A stretch of DNA of 64,000 nucleotides from the NCBI GenBank assembly GCA_026874595.1, contig CM049316.1, forward strand, positions 9,042,839 to 9,106,838, read 5' to 3'. The first letter of the stretch is position 1; each line of letters begins with the position of its first letter. The notes under the pieces were generated by a model that worked only from the letters and a program-made list of their open reading frames with translations, was not told the origin of the DNA and searched no databases. Source of the DNA: Sipunculus nudus. Taxonomy: Eukaryota; Annelida; Sipuncula; Golfingiida; Sipunculidae. The position numbers were made by a program, and so were the translations under genes. Shown here piece after piece: positions 51,575 to 61,929 of the stretch.

Positions 51575-53120
51575 GTATTCCCTTTGAATATCAAACCTCC
51601 ACTTGACTGCGCCCCTTTGAATATCAAACCTCCACCTGACTCCGCCCCTTTGAATATCAAACCTCCACCTGACTCCGCCCCTTTGAATATCAAACCTCCA
51701 CCTGACTCCGCCCCTTTGAATATCCAACTCCACCTGACTCCACCCCTTTGAATATCAAACCTCCACCTGACTCCGCCCCTTTGAATATCAAACCTCCACC
51801 TGACTCCGCCCCTTTGAATATCAAACCTCCACCTGACTCCGCCCCTTTGAATATCTAACCTCCACCCCTATAAATAACAAACCAGACCTTTCAATATTAA
51901 ACCACCCTTTCCAAAACCAAACCTTCACCTGACTGCGCCCCTTTGAATATCAAACCTCCACCTGACTGCGCCCCCTTGAATATCAAACCTCCACCTGACT
52001 CCGCCCTTTTGAATATCAAACCTCCACCTGACTCCGCCCCTTTGAATATCAAACCACCTCACTCCGCCCCTTTGAATATCAAACCTCCACCCCTATAAAT
52101 AACAAACCACCCCTTTCAATATTAAACCACCCTTTCCAAAACCAAACCTTCACCTGATCTGCGCCCCTTTGAATATCAAACCTCCACCTGACTGCGCCCC
52201 TTTGAATATCAAACCTCCACCTGACTGCGCCCCTTTTGAATATCAAACCTCCACCCCTATAAATAACAAACCACCCCTTTCAATATTAAACCACCCTTTC
52301 CAAAACCAAACCTTCACCTGACTGCGCCCCTTTGAATATCAAACCTCCACCTAATTGCGCCCCTTTGAATATCAAACCTCCACCTGACTGCGCCCCTTTG
52401 AATATCAAACCTCCACCTGACTGCGCCCCTTTGAATATCAAACCTCCACCTTACTGCGCCCTTTTAAATATCAAACCTCCACCTGACTCCGCCCCTTTGA
52501 ATATCAAACCTCCACCTGACTGCGCCCCTTTGAATATCGAACCTCCAGCTGACTCCGCCCCTTTGAATATCAAACCTCCACCTGACTCCGCCCCTTTGAA
52601 TATCAAACCTCCACCTGACTGCGCCCCTTTGAATATCAAACCTCCACCTTACTGCGCCCTTTTAAATATCAAACCTCCACCTGACTTCGCCCCTTTGAAT
52701 ATCAAACCTCCACCTGACTCCGCCCCTTTGAATATCGAACCTCCAGCTGACTCCGCCCCTTTGAATATCAAACCTCCACCTGACTCCGCCCCTTTGAATA
52801 TCAAACCTCCACCTGACTCCGCCCCTTTGAATATCAAACCTCCACCCCTATAAATAACAAACCACCCGTTTCAATATTAAACCTGGCTTTCCAAAACCAA
52901 ACCTTCACCTGGCTGATCACATTGAATACAAAACCTACGTCTGCCTTTGTCCCTTTAAATACAAAACCTCCAACTGAACCCATCCCTTTGCATAACAAAC
53001 CTTCAGCTGACTCCGCCCATGTCAACTCCCTAATTCAACCTGACTCCTCCCCTTTAAATGTTAATTATTCACCTGGACCCGCCGCTACTTTGAAGACCAA
53101 GCCTCCACCCGACTCCTACG
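51575..53120 (+). repeat. 33-bp minisatellite with higher-order spacer
   Basis: About 30 copies of a 33-bp unit start cccctttgaatatcaaacct and finish ccacctgactccg (or ...tgcg). A spacer reading 'cacccctataaataacaaac', then 'ccctttccaaaaccaaacct', interrupts the array four times (about 51855, 52085, 52245 and 52840). The last 250 bp decay. The unit length is divisible by three, so one plus frame (APLNIKPPPDS)n and one minus frame (IFKGAESGGGL)n stay open. Spacers break both frames. Confidence 0.93.
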
Positions 53121-54579
53121 CACTTTGTCAAGTAAGATGATATGCGATAACACTCGTACTGTGTGGGGAGGGGCAGAGGTATATGCCATCCTTGCCGATT
53201 TATGGGTTGGAGACACAATACCTTTTGTTCCCCTTACTGTTTAGGGAAATAAAGCAAATCATTTTAAATTTCCAAATACTTCCGCTAATCAGTCTGTTCC
53301 GTCAATTTTGTTTCTTCATGTCTCCCTCAATTATCTTTCAATTATGCCTCTTAAATTGAGACTATGAAAAAAAAAGAAATTATGATATTCTGAGGGAGGG
53401 TTTTTTTTTTACTGTTTTTCATAAGGGGGGGGGGGGGGGAGTCCGGAGATTTTGGTCAATCATGTACTGCTTACACAATTGTTGTAAACAATTTAAATTG
53501 CGCATTAGTACGTAAGTGCTGGTCACTCTATTTTAGGTCAGCATTATTGTCAATACCGAAATATCCGACAAATGAAGAAGTTTAAATTGCCAATTAGCAA
53601 TTAAAAAAAATCGAATTATAATTTATTAAAATCAGTTTATGCCAACTTTTTTTTAGCTTTTTGATAAAGTATGGAGTTTGCTTTAGCTGCGTTTTTTATC
53701 TTCTCAGTTCAATAACAACTTAGCCAGCAGGAATGTTTCAGGTGTTCTTAAACGCCTTTAAAAATCGGGTTATGTCTGTATTGAAAAATTTTATGTGGCC
53801 TTTGCTTCGTGTTTAACTGTCTGAATGCCAATTTAAATCTGCATTTTAACGGTTAGTTATCACATATTTTCCCTAGATAAATGCGATTCTAATTATAAGA
53901 GCTGTCAGTCTATATAATCTACATTGTCGGTAAGCTGCAATCTTGTCAAGGTCAAGGTTTTCTTATTAACTCTTATAGCGTTGAACTTTCACCAAGGGCA
54001 TCAAGGCAATTGAATCGAGAATAAACAAATGGTAAGGGTGACAGTTAATGGAATAGACCTTTCAGCTAAATCTCTTTAAAATAACGGATCCATCGGATTC
54101 GCTTCTGGCGTGTTTTCTGAAAACTGAGGAGACATACTGCATACATGTAGAGACGACAGTGAACCTTTTGAAAGAGTGACGGGTATATTTATTGTTCAAT
54201 TATTTGTTTGATTATGATGTGTGTGTGTTTAAATTCAGGAACATTCGGTATTGCAATTGAAATAGCCTCTTTAAGTGACTCAGTTGTGCAGTGATTTGCC
54301 AATAAACTCGGTTGTGACCAATGACGATCGGCAATACCTGAGCGGTCGATATTTTAAGTACATCCATATATCATACATGAACACAATACTTCGACTATGT
54401 GTCACCATGCATGCATGTATCGGGTAACCCGGTGTATTTTTATGAACTGCCAGACAAACTACCCAGACAGTGCTCCTAAATATGTGCGTATAATTGTTTG
54501 ATTTATAGTGTCGGTAGAATTGAGGTTAATTATTTAAACAACCATGCAGTAGTGTAGAAGTGTACCTTGGGCATCCTGC
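53121..54579. other. no gene recognised
   Basis: Mixed noncoding sequence with a G-run at about 53426-53439 and no supported exon or RNA gene. Confidence 0.5.
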
Positions 54580-54776
54580 AGAAGCGGATCTATGGGGGAG
54601 GGGGTCCCTTTTATTCAGCTGCAGCAATCTTTTTAAGGGGTTTTCAGGCCAATTCTTGCGGCCTGCCCCCCCCCCAACTGTCCGGACCTATATAGGTACC
54701 TTTTTTAATGGGCTTTGTCATTAGTCCTCTTCCTTTTGCCCCCCCCCCCCTTTTCCTGCATCCTGGATCCGCCCCT
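54580..54776 (+). mobile_element. GGATCC-terminal MITE-like element, copy 1
   Basis: It starts agcggatctatgggggaggg and ends ctggatccgcccct, giving inverted AGGGGCGGATCC-type ends. The interior shares 'ttcaggccaattcttgcggcc', 'tccggacc' and 'cattagtcctc' with copies at 58925-59055 and 63169-63356. Noncoding; C runs are inside. Confidence 0.55.
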
Positions 54777-54859
54777 AAGCATTGACCGGCATATTGAAGT
54801 AAGTCACATAAAGGAGGGAATGAGCTGAAACATATAGTAAGTCTGAGCAACATGGCTCT

Positions 54860-55215
54860 CAGTAATTTTTTTTATGCCCGAGACACTTTCGATACAAACA
54901 GTCGAGTGTAATTTTTATTAGACCTTTCACAATCTTTAGAATAAGTTTAGAAAAAAAACCGTCTTCGCTCAGACACGCACTGTCAGTTTCAAACCTGCCC
55001 AACCGGTGTGTCTGGTCGGTGACATGGAGATAAAAAAAACACACACATGTATATGTAAAACGCATATACAGACACAGTTGTCTCTGCTGTATGTTTCAGT
55101 CCGAGAATGCGGACATGACTACATGTAAGTATATTTATAAGGATATTCTGATCAACACCAGGACTATGATTGGTCAGTTCAAATCACCAGACGCCATCGA
55201 TGGCCCTACACTTAG
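54860..55215 (+). repeat. partial copy (0) of the 58.6-63.6 kb module
   Basis: It shares 'ctcagacacgcactgtcagt', 'ggtgtgtctggtcggtgac', 'ggtcagttcaaatcaccaga' and 'cgccatcgatggcc' in the same order as the three tandem modules, but lacks their first half. A C tract follows. Confidence 0.7.
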
Positions 55216-55240
55216 CCCCCCCCCCCCCAATAAGGTTTGG

Positions 55241-55540
55241 TTCTCAGGCACTTTTTTTTCAGAAATCAATATCAATGCGGAGGGCGGTTTTTTATTTTTA
55301 CTTTTTTTTTGTATGTTTCCATAAAAATTTCATATGATCAAGGAAAAGCATGATAATAAATTGCTAAACAAGTAAAAGAAATAATTAAAGGATATTGTAC
55401 CAATTTTTTATTATTCTATCTTCTTGGAACAAATGTCCCAGAGCCTTGAGTTCAAATTGCTAACTCGTTAATAAAAGAATTTTTAAAAATTTTTGATGCG
55501 GGCGTTTAAAATTGATGCGGGCGGTGCCTGAGAATTAACC
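55241..55540. repeat. imperfect inverted pair
   Basis: aaggtttggttctcaggcac near 55241 is matched in reverse by 'ggtgcctgagaattaaccat' near 55524. Both arms also hold 'gcggagggcgg' or 'gatgcgggcgg'. It may be the ends of a small element. Confidence 0.35.
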
Positions 55541-55626
55541 ATACCTTTTAATTTTTTTGCCTTACAGAGTTTCTTGACCGGTCCTGGCATATGGTAAATT
55601 GTTGCTAGTGAACAATTTCTCAGGAG

Positions 55627-55629
<3 letters not shown>

Positions 55630-55687
<58 letters not shown>
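55630..55687. repeat. (TA)n microsatellite
   Basis: 29 uninterrupted TA units. Confidence 0.95.
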
Positions 55688-55690
<3 letters not shown>

Positions 55691-56009
55691 CTGATACAAG
55701 AAATATCTTCCTTCATGTATTAGTATGCTTTCCTGTGGAGCGTATGACCTATTCTGTCGTTTTATAATTAAGGATAGTGTGTAGTAATAGTTCTGTTGAA
55801 TATCACATTTCAACGGAAGGGAACAAAAAACAATTGTTATAGCAAACTACTGTTTTGTTTAAGTCAGAGTACCTATTAAGAATATATAAATATGGAGATT
55901 TTTTTTTCTAGATGCTTTTGTTGTTTTTTGCAAAGCCAGCTTCATTTTAGGTACATAAAAGTAAAGATGACAAATAACCCAAGAACACTATTTAGGTAAT
56001 ACGACAGTT

Positions 56010-57360
56010 TTTAGCTCAGCTGTTTTTTACAAATGACTGTTAGTCATCTGAGGTATAGCGATCACTCTTTGTCCGTCGTCCGTCCATCTGTCATTTTGTC
56101 TAGCTGACCGTCTGTCTTTCTGTCTGTCACTCCGTCCGTCTGTCTATCCGTCCGCTTGACTTGGAATATTCTGCCTTGACACCCAGGGAGGTCCATGAAA
56201 AATCTTCTAGAAAACCTGAAATTAGGTTACCAATATCCTCCATGCTATGGGCCTCAGAAATACCCCCCAGAATTATTGAAAATTTGTCTTCTTAGTTGAC
56301 ATCCATGGAAGTAATTAAATAATCTCTTTAGAATCCTGAAATTATGTCCCTGTTACTCATATCCTCTGAACTATTGGGCTTACCCTACCGAATTATTGAC
56401 AATTTGGTACAATAGCTCCAGTATCTGACTAACTAATACATTGCATATTGATCTTGGAGTGTTTCATCAGTTCCTGCAGACTGGTGGCGCCACCTGGGTT
56501 TTTTTTCTAATTTTTACGCATTTTTTTTCTCTATTTTTGAGACCTTCAAAGATGTGGTCATCTGTTAAGAGGGCACAAAGCCATAAAGCCTATAATCATG
56601 AACCGAGTCTGTATCCTGAGAGGTCCTAAAAAGTTTTTCTCTGAAACCTGAAATAAAGTCACTGTAATTTATATTCTTAGAGTTACGGAGCCTGTTTAAC
56701 CCCTCCCCTGAATAATTAAAATATACACACTAATGGCCAGATCCTCAGAAACGGCTTGATGGATTGTCATAACATTTGGTGTGTTTATTATTTTAATTTA
56801 GTTAACCTGTATTTTTTAGAACATCACGTCTGTTAACAAGGCACAAATCGTACTAGTAAAGCCTAAAATCATGAACCTCTGCATTCTGAGAGTTCCTCAG
56901 AAGTTCTCCACAGAAACCTGAAATTAGGCTACTGTGACCTATTTTCTCCCGACTTCTGGGGCGTGTTTGAGCACCCCAGAAATATTTTAACATGTATATA
57001 CAAATTACCATATTTCTAAGAATAGGCTGGATGGCTTCTTACCTAATTGGTGTGCTTATGGATTTGGGTGAACTTAAGCTAATATGCACGAAAGAAGATG
57101 CCACCTACATTTTCTTAATTAGTTACCTGTGCAAGGATCTATTGTCAACATGTCAGTCGGCTGAGCGTCATAACCCATGGTTCCACATTTACGCCATGGG
57201 TAGCACTCATAAATTTATCCTGAACTTCAGCATACTGCAGTATTTTTGCAATTTCAGTTATTATGTTGTTGTTGCCAGTCATTGTGCACAGTGTGTTACA
57301 ACTATCAGTCTGATAATTAGCAGGGAACAATGCTTAAAACATTTAAGATTGGTATGTTAA
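56010..57360 (+). repeat. degenerate dispersed repeat, tandem subunits
   Basis: It opens with 'tagctcagctg' and a run of 'gtccgtc'/'gtctgtc' motifs. Then come four diverged units sharing 'aacctgaaattaggttac', a 'cctgaattattgaaaat'-type block and 'gaggtcc' (near 56190, 56310, 56620 and 56890). The layout resembles bivalve interspersed repeats such as that at 46755-48060. A 122-codon open frame (56992-57360) lies in the last unit and looks fortuitous. Confidence 0.5.
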
Positions 57361-57403
57361 AACGTTTTACTATGCAGACACTCTCTGGTAAAGTCTTCTT
57401 GCT

Positions 57404-58472
57404 AGTATCTCGTGGCCACGCGATAATTATCTCGTTCCCATGAGATAGTATCTCGTTCCCACGCGATAATTATCTCGTGGCCACCCGATAATTATCTCAT
57501 TCCCACGCGTAAGTATCGCGTCGCCACGCGTTAGTATGCCATGCTGGCTAAAGCCCTCATTTGGATAAGAATGTTTGTAGTCTGTTATATGTCGAGCGTT
57601 GATGCACCTTAAATTGTAGGTGCGTATGCGCCGAATGTTCGGAGGTAAATTTCAGCAATTGTCATTGAGTTGGTTCAACATTTCACTGCGTTGGTTCAAC
57701 CAGCCCATTTTTATTTGTTCATGGGAGACTGTGTTGAGTTTGCTTAAGGGTAAGGGTGATATAAACTCTTGTGTACCAAACATATGTATTAAAATGAAAC
57801 ACTTGTTTGTATTTTACCTTCCCAGAAAATCTTAGTTTTAAGGGCTAGGGTTAGGGTTATATAATTTCGGGTATACCGAACAGGGTAAACAACATGTCTG
57901 TTTGTGTTATGTCTCAAGGGAGAAGCTTACAACAAAAGGTGTCAGCCATGTCACTTCATTATGACTGGGGGGGGGGGGGGGGGGGGGGAGGAGAGGCAAG
58001 GAGACACAAACAAGGAGACCTTTTTACGAGAAATGTGCTCAGTCTTCCCCCTCACATCTTTCTTTTCACAATAATACTTCAGTTATGTAATTCATATTAT
58101 GAAAATTTATTATGACACATATTTCACCCGAACTACCCCCCCCCCCCTTTCCCCGCTCGTACATTCTCTGAACAAACATGACCCATGTGTGTTGTACGAG
58201 CCCCGGATGCATCATTTTAGGTCTCAGCATATTAAGAACGCTCCAAATTCATGCAAATAATTGACCATATAGTCTTCATCCAGTGTAGAGAAACATGCTT
58301 TAAGGATTTAAGATGCGATATTATCGCATGGGAACGAGATAATTATCGCGTGGCCACGCGATATTATCGCATGGGAACGAGATAATTTTCGCGTGGCCAC
58401 GAGATACTAACGCGTGGGAAAGAGATAATTATCTCGTGGCCACGAGATACTAACTCGTGGGAACGAGATAAA
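57404..58472. mobile_element. element with tandem-palindrome terminal arrays
   Basis: Two arrays of 22-bp palindromic motifs, ctcgtggccacgcgataatt alternating with ctcgttcccacgcgataatt, lie at 57404-57538 and 58313-58472. Read from either outer side, both contain TAGTATCTCGTGGCCACG then GATAATTATCTC, so they behave as terminal inverted repeats. Between them are 775 bp without coding capacity, including a G23 run (about 57966-57988), a C run near 58137 and one 'ctagggttagggtt' patch. It is probably a nonautonomous DNA element; I recall similar palindromes in other marine invertebrates. Confidence 0.55.
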
Positions 58473-58639
58473 AATAATTTTGTGCATGTCCTATACGAGC
58501 CACCGTATATACGAGCCACCGTAGTAAATGGTTTTGTTTCCTGCAAAATCTTCATATCAAATGCATATAGATTTAATGGTTGTTTGGTTAACTAAGCATT
58601 TAGCATAGAACAGATTGATGATTAACAAGACATAATTGA

Positions 58640-59900
58640 TAATTTAACATATGATCCGTCAATCGATTAAACATCAGTTCATTATCGATTATCAACAGAA
58701 ACAGAGATGATCAGTGTTCCATGGGATGGTGTGGGGCTAAAACAAACCTGCAAGGTTGGTGCTAAAGAAACAGGATTCAAACTACGATCATAACATCGAA
58801 ACTTTCTCTCTGAATTTTTTTTTTCATGAAGAGAATAAGTCCTACACAGAAAGCAAGGCTTCCCTGGAACCGCTTTTGCTTTCTGTGTGGGACTTATTCT
58901 CTTTATGAAAAAGTGTTCCATCCACCGCACCTTTTTTGGGATTTCAGACCAATTTTGCCGCTTGGACGCCCCCTTTTCCGGACCATGGGACCTTTTTTAG
59001 GCGTTTTCATTAGTTCTCCTGGGTTGGACATTTACTACATCCTCGATCCACCCCTGGATAGAGACCAAAACAAACCCCACAGATTCACTATGTTTGAAAG
59101 GGATCGAAATTATTTGAGCTATTTGAGATAAAATGTTCAGGATTAAGCTTGTCAAATATATGCATCTGTAACAGCCAGCGTGGTACATACAAAATGGATT
59201 TATTATGTCGATAATAGGTTGAGTTTTTATGCAGTGAATTATTTAGTGTGTCACGGGCACTGACCGGTTAAAGTCGGAAAAAAAAATTTCAACAGAACCA
59301 ATGTATGTCTCAGCAGTAAATCTCAGGGACTACTTGTTTATGTACGCGTAAACCGAATACCAAAAAAAATTATACATGTGTCTTAGTAATGATTTAATTA
59401 GACAATTGCCCATCTAGGGGTCATCTGTACTCAGACACGCACTCTCAATTTTAACCCAAGCCACCAGGTGTCTGGTCAGCGAACTGTAGATAACCAAAAA
59501 AAATACGTAGACGCCCGATACCGTTTACTCTCTTTCATGTTTCCACGTCCGAGCAGGCGGACAAGGCGACATGCGTGAACGTAAATGTATAAGTATATAC
59601 TGATAAACACGTGTGACTGGTCCATGCCAAACACCAGACGCCATCGACTAACCCCTACTCTTGCATGGCTTCTTTACCCACCCTGTCTTATAGTCAAATG
59701 ACACTGATTAAAGTCTCAGCAGACCATAAACATGTACACTAATTTAAGAAGCATCTCCCTTTATCATTTCAAAGAATTTAATTTTCTTTCACATTGAAAG
59801 GATGTTATATTCCTTATAAACTAGTAAATACAGAACAAATTTTAAACTACATGATTTTATTGCTTCTTACTAATTCAGCTTGCCCAGTGCATAAAGAAGC
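58640..59900 (+). repeat. tandem module, copy A
   Basis: First of three consecutive noncoding modules with shared ordered landmarks: 'cgtcaatcgattaaacatca' (58657), 'gtgtgtcacgggcactgacc' (59248), 'ctcagacacgcactctcaat' (59432) and 'accagacgccatcgactaac' (59633). A truncated GGATCC element (58925-59055) lies inside. No open frame is conserved between copies. Confidence 0.75.
58925..59055 (+). mobile_element. GGATCC-terminal MITE-like element, copy 2 (5' truncated)
   Basis: It matches the interior and right end of copy 1: 'gggatttcagaccaattttg', 'ttttccggaccatgggacc', 'cattagttctcc' and terminal 'gatccacccctgg'. The left end is missing. Confidence 0.5.
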
Positions 59901-59974
59901 ATTGTATGTTGATACCTTAACGAAGCATTTAGGAATCATAGCAAGGAGCTGATGCTTAACAAGCAAGTATCGAA

Positions 59975-61900
59975 AATTTTGACATATGATTCGTCAATCA
60001 ATTAACTATCAGTTAATCATCGATTATCGACAGGACAGAGAAAATCAATGTTCCATGCACGGAATGACGTGAGGTATAACAAAGTTGCATGCATGGAGGT
60101 GCTGAAGAAAAAGGATTCAAACTGCGATGACGATATCGAAACTTCACTTTTGTATCTGATTTTTAATAAAGAGAGTTTCTTATGACCTCTGGATTTCTTT
60201 AGTTCCACATAGGAAGAGACCAAAGGCAACTCAGATCCACCATTTCTGAGAGGTTCAGAAATCTATTGATGATGAAAAACTTCAGGTTTCATTTAATAAA
60301 TTCCTCCACATTTTTCACAAAGGAAGGTCAACTATTATATTCCGATGTTTATACATAACAATGTAGTATACATGTACCTATAAAACATGATTTATAATGT
60401 CGGCAAAATTTACTTAAAGTGCTTAATCAATAAATGTAAAACAGTGTGTCACGCGGGCACCTGGCGATTAAAGTCAGAGAAATCACAAGTAGGCTGACGA
60501 CAACAGAGCTCGCCGGTAAGAGGCATTCAGAAAACAAAGAGCCCCGCCGGGGTGCATAATATGCCCTTCGTGTTTCTTGTGACGTCTGACCTCATTAAAC
60601 ATGCATGGGTTTTGCCGAGAATTTAATTAAGCTGAGAAACTATGTTGGTAAATATTTATGATGAGTTACAAGAAAACGCATCAGCTTTTTGGAATGTCAA
60701 CATGACACCACTTAAGTCTGGTTGTGTCATGTTGACACCACCATGCAGGGACCTCTGAACTTGTTCAATATGCTTAAATTTTACCATCGAGACATTATAT
60801 TGGGTAATATTTCTGTTGCGTTATCTCAAAGTCCATCACATTCACGGTGAGTTTTCGCAGCGATACCATATATAAAGTAGCTTATTGACCTCTTGCCTCT
60901 TTAAATATGCATGGATTTTGTTTATAATCGAACTCGGCCGAGACTGTAACATGAGCTGGGTTGCGATCTGTACTGATTTTGACCATTAAGTGCTGATTTC
61001 TGGCCCATTAATTGAAATATAGGAAAGTTCTTAATTGCTTTGATGGGTATTGTCACTTCCTAAAGAACGGTGACCTTTGATCTTTTGACTCCCTTATCAT
61101 GGAGGGGGATTTCTACACAATACATATATGAAATATGAAACAAGTGGTTGCCGATTTATAAAAAAATGTTAATAAAAAACTTTAAACAGAGCTGTCTACG
61201 GACGACGCCGACGCAACCGACGGCCGAGGTACGCTATAATCTTTCCTGAACTTTGTTCCGGCGAGCTAAAAAAATCAGCCTAACCAATGAATGTCTGAGA
61301 TGTAGTTCACTGGATTTTTTTTGTACGCGTGGAAGGCGAGTAATCAACTGATAAAAAGGATACAAGTACTTGAATAATGATTTAATTAGACCGTTGACCG
61401 TCTGTTATATTTCTGGAAGGGATCATATGCACTCAGTCACGCATTGTCAGTTCCACATCACGCCCCCAGGTGTGCTGGTCGGTGAACTGTAGATAAAAAA
61501 AAACAGAGACACCTGAATACTGGCAGGTAACCCTTCGAGAGGGCGGGCAAGGCTAAATGGACGTATATTTATTGATGAACACATATACTTTGACGGGTCA
61601 ATTGAAATCAAAAGACGCCATTGATTAACCACTTCAGCATGGATCATTCATTGGTGTTAAATGGTTGACACAGATTTGTTGACAATGACCATAAGACTTA
61701 TACTGATTTATAGAGGCATAATTCGTTTCTTTTCAATCAGCTTTAATTTTCTATTCCTCTGCAATGTGTTACATATCTTGTCGTTTTACAACTCACACTA
61801 CCTAATATATGAAAAATGTAAACTATTGTTTTCGTTATTTCTTTGAACATAAGGTTGTTCATGGAATAGTTTAAGCATGTTAATAAGTTACGGTATTTAA
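59975..61900 (+). repeat. tandem module, copy B
   Basis: Same landmarks in the same order: 'cgtcaatcaattaactatca' (59991), 'gtgtgtcacgcgggcacctg' (60448), 'ctcagtcacgcattgtcagt' (61433) and 'aaaagacgccattgattaac' (61610). The middle gap is about 730 bp longer than in copies A and C; the extra is the dispersed repeat at 60535-61275. Confidence 0.75.
60535..61275 (+). repeat. dispersed repeat inserted in module copy B
   Basis: A diverged relative of 33330-33850: 'gagccccgccggggtgcata', then 'tgacctcattaaacatgcat' and related subunits. It ends in a 'ggacgacgccgacgcaaccg' stretch and 'gcgagctaaaaa'. Modules A and C lack it, so it arrived after the modules duplicated or was lost from the others. 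Confidence 0.6.
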
Positions 61901-61929
61901 ATAACATGATCATTTTATGCTTCACTTGA

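Noticed and set aside
52332..52853. 173-codon (APLNIKPPPDS)n frame
   Set aside because: It is a 33-bp tandem repeat with no ATG, no splice context, spacers that break the frame elsewhere, and an equally open minus frame.
56992..57360. 122-codon plus-strand frame starting MYIQITIFLRIGW
   Set aside because: It lies in a unit of a degenerate dispersed repeat (it shares text with about 56752) and has no recognisable domain; a chance frame is likelier.
57840..57860. Telomere-like TTAGGG motif
   Set aside because: Only about two imperfect units (ctagggttagggtt); too short to be an interstitial telomere.
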